DNA from: Rhodoflexus caldus
GTDB taxonomy: Bacteria > Bacteroidota > Bacteroidia > Cytophagales > Thermoflexibacteraceae
Assembly: GCF_021206925.1 (NCBI RefSeq)
Contig: NZ_JAJPRF010000001.1
Location: 372,001 to 436,000 of the forward strand
DNA length: 64,000 nt
Direction: 5' to 3'
The notes beneath the pieces are model-generated. The model searched no databases. It was not told the origin of the DNA and saw only the letters and a program-made list of their open reading frames with translations. Shown here one piece after another: positions 1 to 8,606 of this stretch. The stretch's first letter is position 1. The number at the start of each line of letters is the position of its first letter. Position numbers and translations under genes: made by a program.

Positions 1-362
1 TCTTCGTGGTGTACTTTTTCCAGCAAGGCGGTTTCTAATGCGTGCGAAAACGGCCCATGCCCGATGTCGTGCAGCAGGATAGCTGCCAGTGCGGCTTCGT
101 ATTCTGCATCCCAGATGTAGTGCCCTTTGGCGCGGAGGTTGTCTAAGGCAAGTGTCATCAGGTGCATAGCGCCCAGTGCATGATGGAAGCGGGTATGAAT
201 GGCGCCGGGATAGACCTGTTCGGTCAGCCCTAATTGTTTGATACGGCGCAGGCGCTGAAACCACGGATGGTTGATTAAGTCAAATACCAACCTGTTGGGG
301 ATGGTAATAAACCCGTGTACAGGGTCGTTGATGATGGTTTTGCGGCGTAGTTGTGCTGTCAT
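1..362 (-). CDS. HD-domain phosphohydrolase (dGTPase/SAMHD1-like), C-terminus outside window
   Basis: The N-terminal 120 codons are visible; the gene runs off the left edge. The protein opens with INDPVHGFI, followed by FQRLRRIKQLG, a TRFHHALGAMHL stretch (His60 and His61) and LLHDIGHGPFSH (His98-Asp99), the metal-binding signature of HD hydrolases related to dGTP triphosphohydrolases and SAMHD1. Its substrate cannot be read from sequence; a nucleotide or phosphate ester is likely. The ATG overlaps the stop of pspA in an ATGA junction, so translation is probably coupled and this is the last visible gene of the leftward tamB-J-pspA operon. In many Bacteroidota an HD protein of this type sits next to lpxD, which may lie just outside the window (inference). 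Confidence 0.88.
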   Translation of the reverse strand, partial: MTAQLRRKTIINDPVHGFITIPNRLVFDLINHPWFQRLRRIKQLGLTEQVYPGAIHTRFHHALGAMHLMTLALDNLRAKGHYIWDAEYEAALAAILLHDIGHGPFSHALETALLEKVHHE

Positions 363-1171
363 TGACCGTCTTTATCGTCTTTGAGGCGGGCTTTCAGTTC
401 TGCCAGTTCGTTGGCGAAGGGTGCATTTGCATCCGGTTCGGCCTGTGGGTTGAGCGGGCGCTCGGGCGTAGCCTGTACCTGCGATTTGAGCCTTTGGAGG
501 TCGTTATGTACAGAGCCTTTGCTGTCTAAGCCCAAAATGCGGTCAATTTCGGCATCCAGGGAGGTTTGGCTGTTGGACAACTGATGGTAGGCATCTGCCA
601 TGGCTTCCTGCTCGGTTACTTTTTCTTTGAGGTTGTCTAACAAGGCAAGCGTACCTTGTGTGTCGGTGCGGGAGAGGCGCTCTTGCAGCGAGCGTGTTGC
701 CTGACTTACCTGTGCCCGTGCTTTGAGTGTTTTTACTTCACCTTCCCACTGGTCTATCTGCATTTTGAGCTGCATGGTCTGCTTCTCCAATTGCTTAACC
801 ATTTGCTCGTAGGTTTGCAGCCCTTTTTCGCCTGCCTGCACCCGACGCATGATTTCGTCTTTCTTCATCAGCGCTTGGGTTGCCAACCGGTCGGCTTCGG
901 CTTCTGTTATCAGGCCGTCGCGGGCTTTTTCCAGCAAAAGAATGGCTTTGCGCTCATATTCGTTGGCAACGCGCTTTTGGGCATCGCTTTCATGTTTGGC
1001 GCGGATGTAAATAGCTTTTACTTCTGCAAGGCTTTTCAGGCTTTCGCTCAGGTCGCCTTTCAGGTCGCGTATATTTTGCTCTGCGAGCAGGATGGGGTCT
1101 TCTGCCTGTTCAACTTTTTTCCCTACAAGGGCTTTTATCACGCGGATGATGCGGGCTAACAGTTCATTCAT
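359..1171 (-). CDS. pspA: PspA/IM30 (Vipp1) family membrane-stress protein
   Basis: The 270-residue protein has the PspA plan: an N-terminal amphipathic helix (residues 1-18), the AEDP motif near residues 23-26, then a long Lys/Glu-rich coiled coil to about residue 215 and a short polar tail. PspA/Vipp1 proteins are ESCRT-III-like; they assemble on the inner face of the cytoplasmic membrane and stabilise it under stress. The length is slightly above E. coli PspA (about 222). It overlaps both neighbours by ATGA (the J-protein upstream, the HD hydrolase downstream), which indicates tight co-translation. No PspF, PspB or PspC gene is nearby, so regulation must differ from the enterobacterial system. 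Family assignment is secure; the precise role in this organism is inferred. Confidence 0.93.
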   Translation of the reverse strand: MNELLARIIRVIKALVGKKVEQAEDPILLAEQNIRDLKGDLSESLKSLAEVKAIYIRAKHESDAQKRVANEYERKAILLLEKARDGLITEAEADRLATQALMKKDEIMRRVQAGEKGLQTYEQMVKQLEKQTMQLKMQIDQWEGEVKTLKARAQVSQATRSLQERLSRTDTQGTLALLDNLKEKVTEQEAMADAYHQLSNSQTSLDAEIDRILGLDSKGSVHNDLQRLKSQVQATPERPLNPQAEPDANAPFANELAELKARLKDDKDGQ

Positions 1172-1542
1172 TTGCCAAATTTTTTCTCGAAGTAGCTGTA
1201 TGCAATATTAATGCGTTGTGTGATTTGTATGGCAGTTTTTTGTTTGTCCGGTTCGTTAGGGAAGCGGTCGGGGTGATATTTTTTTACCATTAGTTTGTAG
1301 GCAGCCTTAATTTGCTCAAAAGTAGCCCCGGGTTGTACTTCCAGCGCCTGATAGTAGCCCAATTCTTCGGCAGAGTAGGCAGGTGGCGGAGGGGTTTGCT
1401 CATAAGCAGGTTCGGCGGCCGCTTTCCGCATTTGTTCTTGGTATTGTCTGTACAGTTCGCGCTCCAGCGAGTCCATCTGCGGCTCTTGCGACAGGGCATC
1501 TCCTATATTGGCGCGAATGATTTTAAAAATGCGGTCAAACAT
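1168..1542 (-). CDS. J-domain protein with PspA-like N-terminal helix
   Basis: A 124-residue protein in three parts. Residues 1-20 (MFDRIFKIIRANIGDALSQE) form an amphipathic segment resembling the membrane-binding first helix of PspA/Vipp1, including the ANI element. Residues 21-58 are a charged then Pro/Tyr-rich linker. Residues 61-124 are a J domain with the HPD tripeptide at 90-92, which stimulates Hsp70 (DnaK) ATPase. There is no G/F region, zinc finger or client-binding domain, so this is a class C J-protein. Its stop overlaps the pspA start by ATGA. The simplest reading is a dedicated Hsp70 recruiter for PspA assemblies on the membrane, similar in logic to the chloroplast CDJ2/HSP70/VIPP1 system; that role is inference. 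The J domain is certain, the PspA-like helix likely. Confidence 0.87.
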   Translation of the reverse strand: MFDRIFKIIRANIGDALSQEPQMDSLERELYRQYQEQMRKAAAEPAYEQTPPPPAYSAEELGYYQALEVQPGATFEQIKAAYKLMVKKYHPDRFPNEPDKQKTAIQITQRINIAYSYFEKKFGK

Positions 1543-1581
1543 GGGTTGAATTTTTTAAGTGAGCATATTTCTATCGCTGTT

Positions 1582-4500
1582 TTACTGAATCTCCTCCTCA
1601 TCTGTCGGAATGTATATCCGGCTGTCGCGGTAAGGGATAACAGATTTATCTTTCTGTTTGGATTTACGACGTTTCTTTCCAAAAAGTTCCGATACGTGGT
1701 TGAAACTTCGGGTGTACATCATGCTTGCGCCTGTGGTGGCGTTTGCACCCAGCAGTGCAGCATTGAACGTATTGGAAATATTGCGGCGATACATTTTCAT
1801 GCGCACCCTGCCGTCTTGTGTGAGCAGGTATTCTACCGTCCAGTCGCCGGCGATGCTGCTGATGTTGGCCTGATTTTGCACGTTGGTAAAACTGCCGTCG
1901 CGGGTGATGCGCATCCGACCGTTCAGGAAGCTGTACGATAATCGCAATTGCATGGTATTCAGTGCATTGGCATCAAATCCGTTGAGGTCTATGTCCACCT
2001 CCAAGTTGTCATCTACTTGCGACATCCACGCGCTTAGTTGGTTGGTAATCAGTTCGCTGAGGCTGTTGCCCGCCGACTGCCCAATGCCTTCAAAGGCATT
2101 TTCGGGCAATAGTTTCCGCAACATTAACAGGCTGAATACCTGCTTTTGGAGTTCCTGCTCATCGCCTGCCAGCCTTGCCTTAAATGCGGCGATATAGGTT
2201 TCTAATGAAATAGGAACGCCACCGGCAACGATAGTGCGCGGATAGTCAAAAAATACGACATCGTATTTGATGAGGGGTTTCAGCAATTCGCCTGTCAGGA
2301 ACAAATCTACCCGCACGGGATAGCGACGTTTCAGCTCGGGGCGGTTCAGCGTGGCACTGTCTAACTGTGCACCCGATAGAATGGGAGCAAGCGCTACTTT
2401 TTGGTCGTAGGAAGCAGTGATGTTCATTTTACCCTTAAACGGGTCGCCGTTCCATGCAATACTGCTGCCCTGATTGATGTCAAAAGACTTATTGAACAGG
2501 TTTTGGAAAGTGAATGTGTAAGACCCCTTCACAATTTCCACGTCGCCAAACATGGTGAAGTCACCTTTGGTATCTAAGTCCATCTTCAACTTGCCTCGTG
2601 CATTGCCGCGTATAATGTCGCCTGCTTTGCGGTCAAGGATAATTTCCATGTAGGCATCGGGGGTAATGTCCAAATTGAGGGTAATTACCAATTTGGACAA
2701 ATCCAGCGCGCGTTGGGTTTGCAGTTCGGCCACTACGGTATCTTGTGTTGCCGTGTCGGGTTTTAGCGATACAAAGCGGATGAAGTTTTTTTCCTCGGCG
2801 CTTGCATAGCCGTCTAAGGGCATAAAAATGCGCGTTCCCCGTTCACTGGTTGCATTTACGGTAATTTTCAGGTTTTCGGGCGGCCCGAAAATTTCCATTC
2901 TGCCCGTTCCGATGGCTGTTCCGTAGTATAGCGCATCTTCGGTCTGTTGGGTGTCCAATACTTTAAAGCGACGAAAATCGCTTGTTACGTCTATGATAAA
3001 ATTCGTAAAGCCGTAGTGGTAAACACCGCCGTCTACAAATGCTACGTTTTGTTCGTCATCGCGCAGGCGCAGTCGCTTTACGGCAATGCGGTCGTCATCA
3101 AACAGGATTCTGTCATCAAAAAAATAGGTAGTGTTCAGGTAATTAACCTTAAATCGGCCGCCCGTAACAAATACCTCTCCCGAAATCTGTGGTGCATCTG
3201 CCTGCCCGTACACGCGTAGTTTGCCTTCTGCTCTGCCGCCAAATTGGGAGGCAATTTCCGAAAGGAATGATTCCAATACGTTGATTTCGGTTTGTTTCAG
3301 GTCAATATTCAAGTCCAGTTCATTGTCGGACTGCTTGTAGGTGCCGTTGAGCAACAAAACTTCGCGGCTGTCGCGCAGTATCCGCGATTCCATGGCAAGC
3401 GATTGTGCCTCCTGATTCCACTTTACAAAGTTGCGGATTTCGCCCAAGAGGAATCCTTCCATTTTAACGTTGTGCGCAAATACAAATCCGTTGGCCTGAA
3501 TTTGATGGTAGAGGTCTTTCAAAAACACTTTGCCATCGGCTTCGCCCTCTATTTTTTTGCCGACAAAGTTGCTGAGCAGTTCTATGCCTATGCGCCTGAT
3601 TTCTACTTCCAGAGTAGTTTCCGGGTCTTCCGAAATGCCACCTTTTACGCTGATAAAGCGCTGGCCGTCAGAAAAGTAAAAATCCTTAACGGCTATTTCG
3701 CGCCCCTGAATGGTAACGGTTGCCGTGTCGGTATTTTCCCATTTGCGGTTGCTGAGTATGGCAAAAGACGGGTGAAACGCTGCCATGTAGCGTTTTTCGG
3801 GAAGGAAGCGGAAATCGCCGCTGATAGCGCCGTGGTCATCGGAATGGGCAGCCTTTGCCGATAGCGTATAGGCTATTTTGTCGCGCAGCCATTCGGCATC
3901 TGTCCACAAATTTTGCAACAGTGTATCTGTTTGTCCGCGCTCGGCCGTTTGGTTAAGGTAGGCGGCCTGTATGTTCAGCTTGGCGTTGATTTGGTTAGCG
4001 TCCGCAACTTTTACCGTTTGGTAGGCTGCGGCTATTTTCTTTAAAAAGTAGCTGCCGTAGCGCAAGGTGTCGGTAGAAAGCAAAACATCAAAATCTTTGG
4101 TTTCGCCGCTGCGAAATTGACCTTTCAGTTCTGTGTTGCGGGCAATGTAAAAATCAGGTACGAAAATTTGTATAAACGGGCTCAGATTTTTAACGCGAAT
4201 CAGGTAATCTACCGCATAAGGCGTTTCAACAATCGGCTTGCGGGCTTTGAGTTTCTTTGCCAGTTTTTCGCTGTAATATTTTTCTATTACCTCGCGGTCG
4301 TTGCCGATGTAGAGCATGTATTCATCTATCAGTTTGCTCAGGTCATCAATGGTGGTCGAGGGTCTAAAATTACCCTCCGACTCGAGGTCTATCAGGTCGG
4401 AGCGGATGTAGAAAGTGCGCATTGCGCCATTGCGTTCCGAGTGGAAGTTGAGCGTATCAAAAAGAATGTCCTTTTTGTCGTAGGCAAAGTAGAAACTGTC

Positions 4501-6222
4501 GAGCCTGATATCACCCGTGAGGTTGTCTAAGGTAAGGCCTTTGAAATTGCAGTCTATACCGGCGCGAGTAACGGAGGGCTTGTCGGTAAAGTTGAGTTTT
4601 TCTAAATCTGCTTTTTCCAATGAGGCTTTCAGGCGAATTACACTGTCTTTCAGATTCACCTCTCCCGAGCCGTCAAAAGTAAAGTTGGGGTCATTTACTT
4701 TCAGATAACCTTCGGCAATGCCTTTTTTGAGGAAAACATCGGTTTGAATGTTTTTGTAGTTGTAACCGCGAAGCCCCAGCCGACCGATTCGTCCTGCAAT
4801 GTCGGTTTCCATTTCGTCAATGGAAAAACCTTTCCCTTTGATGCTCACATCCGCATCTATCAGCCCCAGCAGAGAAACCTCCGCCACCTGCCCCAAATGG
4901 AAGCCTTCCGTGATAATCTGCCCGCTATATGACTTTTGGTCTAATTTCAGGTTAATATCGGGTTTAATAATACCCAAGGCAGTTTCAAACTGACCGCGTG
5001 CCACAAAATCGTTTACATAGCCAACAAATTGCCCGTTGAAGCGCACATCCCCGAATTTTTGCACCGTAGCAAAGTTTTCTTCCGACAGAAACGGCTTTAC
5101 GTCGTTCATATCCAGCCGCGATTGCCGGAACTGAAACTGCATCAGGGTTTGGTCGGTTTCGGGCAGTCCGTCAAAAGAAAGGTTGCCGTTGATATTGGTG
5201 TTCTGTCCGAAATACAGGCGCATATTGCGCACGTTCAGGCGGCTGACATGTCCGTCAATGCTGCCGCTGATATTGGCGCTGATGTCCCAACTTTTCAGTG
5301 AAGGGGCAAAATGTGCGATATCGTCCGTATGCAATGTAGTAGAGTCCAGCTCGGCATTGATTCGCACCCGATTGTTAAAGTCGTCCATTGCATCGGGGGT
5401 GTCGTAGGTAAGCGATATACGGCGGCGCAAATAACTTTTCCCGATGCGCATATCCAAGTCATCAAAGAAAATACCCTTGTCGCAATAGAGAAAAGAGGTA
5501 TTGAAGCGGTGAATAGGCCAGTCCAAAGCCAATTCATGAGCCGATAAGTCTTTGATTTGCAACAGAATAGAGTCTTGCACGCTGACAAAATCGCGCACTT
5601 CGCCGTTGATTTTGTCTAAGACAAAGTGGTAATAATCAAACTCGTCTTTGCCTATGCCGGCATCTTTTTGCGGGCGGTTATAGCCAAAAGTGCAGTTGTT
5701 CAAAACAGCTCTTTCAATAATAAACTTGGCCGTAGAAGGCGTTGTATCGGGCTTGCCGCTGCTGAAAGCATCAATCAATTCGTTGATATTCAGTTCGCCG
5801 TCTTTGCCGTCCGAAATCAGATGGAAGGCTACGCTGTCTAATCGGGCGCGGTTCAATACAATGTCTTTGCCTTCTATCAGTGCCATTAAGTCGTAGTCCA
5901 CTCCTAACTCGGAGGCTGCAATCATTACAGCACCGGCACGGTCTTTCACAAGCACGCCGCGCAGTACCACATTGTCTAACCAACGGATAGCCAAGCGATT
6001 GATGCGCATTTCAAAACCTGTCATATCGCTCAGGTAGCGCGTAGCATGGCCACCCAGCCATGTTTGCACAGTGGGGAACTGCAAACCCAGCAAAAGCAGC
6101 AATACCAAACTGACCAATGTAAAAAAAGCACTTACCGTGCCTCTCAATACACGGCGCAACAGGCTTTCTCTCGGTGTTTCGGGTACTGCCGACTCGGGCA
6201 ATATGTCTTTATTGACCTCCAT
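1582..6222 (-). CDS. tamB: TamB/AsmA-like translocation and assembly module protein (DUF490)
   Basis: A 1546-residue protein. A signal anchor at about residues 31-52 (TVSAFFTLVSLVLLLLLGLQ) is followed by a very long repetitive beta-rich region, as in AsmA-like proteins that form a hydrophobic groove across the periplasm. The C-terminal roughly 400 residues match the TamB domain (repeated INAxASY and GDVEIVKGSYTF-like elements near the end). TamB-family proteins connect inner and outer membrane and carry phospholipids or assist outer-membrane protein assembly. The length is typical for Bacteroidota. The next gene in the leftward operon starts 39 bases after the stop. The C-terminal tail is strongly basic (GKKRRKSKQKDKS) before a short acidic end. 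TamA/Omp85 is not adjacent. Confidence 0.92.
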   Translation of the reverse strand: MEVNKDILPESAVPETPRESLLRRVLRGTVSAFFTLVSLVLLLLLGLQFPTVQTWLGGHATRYLSDMTGFEMRINRLAIRWLDNVVLRGVLVKDRAGAVMIAASELGVDYDLMALIEGKDIVLNRARLDSVAFHLISDGKDGELNINELIDAFSSGKPDTTPSTAKFIIERAVLNNCTFGYNRPQKDAGIGKDEFDYYHFVLDKINGEVRDFVSVQDSILLQIKDLSAHELALDWPIHRFNTSFLYCDKGIFFDDLDMRIGKSYLRRRISLTYDTPDAMDDFNNRVRINAELDSTTLHTDDIAHFAPSLKSWDISANISGSIDGHVSRLNVRNMRLYFGQNTNINGNLSFDGLPETDQTLMQFQFRQSRLDMNDVKPFLSEENFATVQKFGDVRFNGQFVGYVNDFVARGQFETALGIIKPDINLKLDQKSYSGQIITEGFHLGQVAEVSLLGLIDADVSIKGKGFSIDEMETDIAGRIGRLGLRGYNYKNIQTDVFLKKGIAEGYLKVNDPNFTFDGSGEVNLKDSVIRLKASLEKADLEKLNFTDKPSVTRAGIDCNFKGLTLDNLTGDIRLDSFYFAYDKKDILFDTLNFHSERNGAMRTFYIRSDLIDLESEGNFRPSTTIDDLSKLIDEYMLYIGNDREVIEKYYSEKLAKKLKARKPIVETPYAVDYLIRVKNLSPFIQIFVPDFYIARNTELKGQFRSGETKDFDVLLSTDTLRYGSYFLKKIAAAYQTVKVADANQINAKLNIQAAYLNQTAERGQTDTLLQNLWTDAEWLRDKIAYTLSAKAAHSDDHGAISGDFRFLPEKRYMAAFHPSFAILSNRKWENTDTATVTIQGREIAVKDFYFSDGQRFISVKGGISEDPETTLEVEIRRIGIELLSNFVGKKIEGEADGKVFLKDLYHQIQANGFVFAHNVKMEGFLLGEIRNFVKWNQEAQSLAMESRILRDSREVLLLNGTYKQSDNELDLNIDLKQTEINVLESFLSEIASQFGGRAEGKLRVYGQADAPQISGEVFVTGGRFKVNYLNTTYFFDDRILFDDDRIAVKRLRLRDDEQNVAFVDGGVYHYGFTNFIIDVTSDFRRFKVLDTQQTEDALYYGTAIGTGRMEIFGPPENLKITVNATSERGTRIFMPLDGYASAEEKNFIRFVSLKPDTATQDTVVAELQTQRALDLSKLVITLNLDITPDAYMEIILDRKAGDIIRGNARGKLKMDLDTKGDFTMFGDVEIVKGSYTFTFQNLFNKSFDINQGSSIAWNGDPFKGKMNITASYDQKVALAPILSGAQLDSATLNRPELKRRYPVRVDLFLTGELLKPLIKYDVVFFDYPRTIVAGGVPISLETYIAAFKARLAGDEQELQKQVFSLLMLRKLLPENAFEGIGQSAGNSLSELITNQLSAWMSQVDDNLEVDIDLNGFDANALNTMQLRLSYSFLNGRMRITRDGSFTNVQNQANISSIAGDWTVEYLLTQDGRVRMKMYRRNISNTFNAALLGANATTGASMMYTRSFNHVSELFGKKRRKSKQKDKSVIPYRDSRIYIPTDEEEIQ

Positions 6223-6294
6223 TATTTATGTTTCCATCACTTTTGCCACCGCAAATGTCAAGATTTTTACTCTTGAACCCTTTGCTTAGGTTTA

Positions 6295-7989
6295 CTATAC
6301 CTGCCAGTTGCGCGGCTGTATGAATTGCCACGCCTGTTCGTTATCGGTCTGTTGTGTTACAACTTCCATTAGCACAGCGCTGTCTGCCGACAACTGAGGC
6401 AGCAATTCGGCAAAACGCTCTTTATTATTTACGTAAAGATACGTAAAACCCGCGTCTTCGGCTGCGGAACGTGCGGAAAGCGCCTGCCGCGTTACGAAAT
6501 ATTCGTCGGTTTCGGCGAGCCCGCGTGGCCCGTCTATCATGCGGAAAATACCGCCGCCGCCGTTGTTCAACACGACGATGCGCAAGTTGGGCAGCGCGTA
6601 GTTGTGCCATAGCGCATTGCGGTCGTACATGAAGGCAATATCGCCAACCAGCAGCACGTGCAGTTTATCGGGTGAGGCCAGCGCATGTCCCACGGCGGTG
6701 CTTACACAACCGTCTATGCCGCTTGTTCCGCGATTGCAGAAAACTTCTACTGCCTGCCAACGTTGCAAACCTACGGCTTGTGCATAGCGTACAGCCATGG
6801 AGTTGGCAAGGTGCAACGTTGTGCCCTGCGGCAAAACCTGCATTAACCGATACACAACGGCGGGCTCATTCAATGCGGCCGTTTGCCACAGTTCCTCAAA
6901 TTGGCGGTCGCCTTTGTGCATATCCACAGGCGGGAAGGGTTGCCATGCCGTTGCTTTTTGTACAAAGGCAGATTTTTCGGCAAGTGTTTGGAAAAACAAT
7001 AACGGAGATGTTCTGATAATCCGCGTTAAAGACTGGAACACATCGGGAACGCTGCCTGACTCCTGAATGTGCCAATGCTCTTGCGGCGGAAATTTGCGCA
7101 GTCGGTTTTTCAGAGCTTTGGATAAAACGGATTGTCCGAAAGTAATCAACAAATCAGGGGGTTGCCATTCGGCCAAATTATTTTCGGTCAGTTGCAAACC
7201 TGCCTCATAGCGAAAAACGGCATTGGTTGCGGTGTGAATATTAGAAAAAATATCCCCAAACAGCGGAAAAGGCAGGCGATTGAGCGCTTCTATCAGCGGT
7301 TTTTCCATGCGATTTTGCCCTGCTACAAGTAATATTTTTTCTGTTTTTGACAATTTTTCAACAATTGAACACCATGAAGCCTCCGATAATTGCATAGAGC
7401 CGCGTTCTTCCGAAAAAATTTTTACGTCTTCATCAAAAGCAATTTCATGCTCGGGTTTGGGGTAAAAAGGCTCGCGAAAGGGCATATTTACATGCACTGC
7501 ACCGGGCGGAAAAGCAGTGGCGGTATGTATAGCCTCGCTCATTGTGCGATAGATAGCCCACACCGAATCGGGGTGCGAATAGTCTGCGGGGATTTCGTAA
7601 GCTGCCTTGCAGTGTTTGCCGTACATATCGCGCTGGCGGATGGTCTGCCCGTCTGCTTGGTCTATCCATTCGGGCGGGCGGTCGGCGGTCAGCAACAGCA
7701 GCGGCGCCCTGCTGAAAAAGGCCTCAGCCACAGCAGGCGCATAATTCAACCCTGCCGAGCCCGAAGTGCAAATCAAAGCCACAGGTGCACCCGACTGTTG
7801 TGCCATACCCAAAGCAATGAAGGCGGCAGCACGCTCATCGCTAACGCTGTAACATTGTATATCAGGGTGGCGGGCAAAAGCAATGGTCAGCGGCGCATTG
7901 CGCGAACCCGGTGAAATAACTGCACGGGTTACACCCAAACGGGCACAAACGGCGGCAATATTAATAATGGGGTAATGAGAATATCGCAT
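6295..7989 (-). CDS. menD: 2-succinyl-5-enolpyruvyl-6-hydroxy-3-cyclohexene-1-carboxylate synthase
   Basis: MenD is the thiamine-diphosphate enzyme that joins isochorismate and 2-oxoglutarate in menaquinone synthesis. The 564 residues match the family length. The N-terminal pyrimidine-binding domain shows VISPGSRNAPL and the glutamate-containing DERAAAFIALG; the C-terminal diphosphate-binding domain has GDIAFMYD followed some 20 residues later by VVLNNGGGGIF, the GD-to-NN motif that holds Mg-ThDP. No other men gene is in view. The gene precedes tamB by 72 bases on the same strand and may share its transcript. A CAAAGCTA (TAGCTTTG on the coding strand) lies 32 bases upstream of the ATG as a possible -7 box, but no good -33 box accompanies it. 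Confidence 0.95.
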   Translation of the reverse strand: MRYSHYPIINIAAVCARLGVTRAVISPGSRNAPLTIAFARHPDIQCYSVSDERAAAFIALGMAQQSGAPVALICTSGSAGLNYAPAVAEAFFSRAPLLLLTADRPPEWIDQADGQTIRQRDMYGKHCKAAYEIPADYSHPDSVWAIYRTMSEAIHTATAFPPGAVHVNMPFREPFYPKPEHEIAFDEDVKIFSEERGSMQLSEASWCSIVEKLSKTEKILLVAGQNRMEKPLIEALNRLPFPLFGDIFSNIHTATNAVFRYEAGLQLTENNLAEWQPPDLLITFGQSVLSKALKNRLRKFPPQEHWHIQESGSVPDVFQSLTRIIRTSPLLFFQTLAEKSAFVQKATAWQPFPPVDMHKGDRQFEELWQTAALNEPAVVYRLMQVLPQGTTLHLANSMAVRYAQAVGLQRWQAVEVFCNRGTSGIDGCVSTAVGHALASPDKLHVLLVGDIAFMYDRNALWHNYALPNLRIVVLNNGGGGIFRMIDGPRGLAETDEYFVTRQALSARSAAEDAGFTYLYVNNKERFAELLPQLSADSAVLMEVVTQQTDNEQAWQFIQPRNWQV

Positions 7990-8072
7990 GTGCTTTGTTA
8001 AATAGTTTCGGGCTTTCTTGCAAAGCTATTTTGTTGATTCAATTACAGATGTAAGACAATAGGCGGATTTCC

Positions 8073-8111
8073 ATGAAATATTTCGCGCTTTTAGCGGTTA
8101 TTTGTTTGTAA
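8073..8111 (+). other. 12-codon upstream ORF resembling a truncated signal peptide
   Basis: ATG to TAA encodes MKYFALLAVICL, which looks like the start of a Sec or lipoprotein signal peptide but stops at once. It lies 66 bases before the apaG start. It may be chance, a decayed gene start or a leader ORF. No further coding potential follows in this frame. Confidence 0.25.
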
Positions 8112-8176
8112 CAACTCAGACAAGAATATCACGAGGAGTTACAGAACCGTTTGTCTCATCAAAACTACATTTTATT

Positions 8177-8563
8177 ATGATAACGGAAGTTACCCAAGGC
8201 GTTAAAGTATCTGTCAGAACGGAGTATAAGAGTGAGTATTCACGCCCGATGCAAAATCATCACGTATTCACGTATCATATCACGATTGAGAACAACAGTG
8301 ATTACACCGTGCAACTGATGCGTCGCCATTGGGAAATTTATGACGGAAACGGTACGGTAGCAGAGGTAGATGGCGATGGCGTAATTGGTGAGCAGCCTGT
8401 TTTGGCACCCGGTGAAGTGCATGAATATGCTTCCGGTTGTCATCTGAAAAGCGGCATCGGCAAAATGCTGGGCTACTATACCATGGAACGCATCATGGAT
8501 GGGCAGGAGTTTCCGGTAGCTATCCCTGAGTTTTCGCTGATAGCACCTTATTTGTGCAACTAA
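8177..8563 (+). CDS. apaG: Co2+/Mg2+ efflux protein ApaG (DUF525)
   Basis: A 128-residue protein covering the whole ApaG/DUF525 fold, an immunoglobulin-like beta sandwich. Diagnostic stretches are VRTEYKSEYS near residue 17, YTVQLMRRHWEIYDGNG, and the glycine-rich GDGVIGEQPVLAPGE loop. ApaG is linked genetically to Co2+ resistance and Mg2+ efflux in enterobacteria and to diadenosine tetraphosphate metabolism, but its biochemical role is unsettled. The ATG at MITEVTQGVKV is chosen because it gives the normal family length; the reading frame extends 75 bases upstream without homologous sequence. The gene stands alone, divergent from menD. Confidence 0.92.
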   Translation: MITEVTQGVKVSVRTEYKSEYSRPMQNHHVFTYHITIENNSDYTVQLMRRHWEIYDGNGTVAEVDGDGVIGEQPVLAPGEVHEYASGCHLKSGIGKMLGYYTMERIMDGQEFPVAIPEFSLIAPYLCN

Positions 8564-8606
8564 ATCGGGTGGAAGCGGCTTAATTTGCGCTCAATTCTTT
8601 GTCGCT

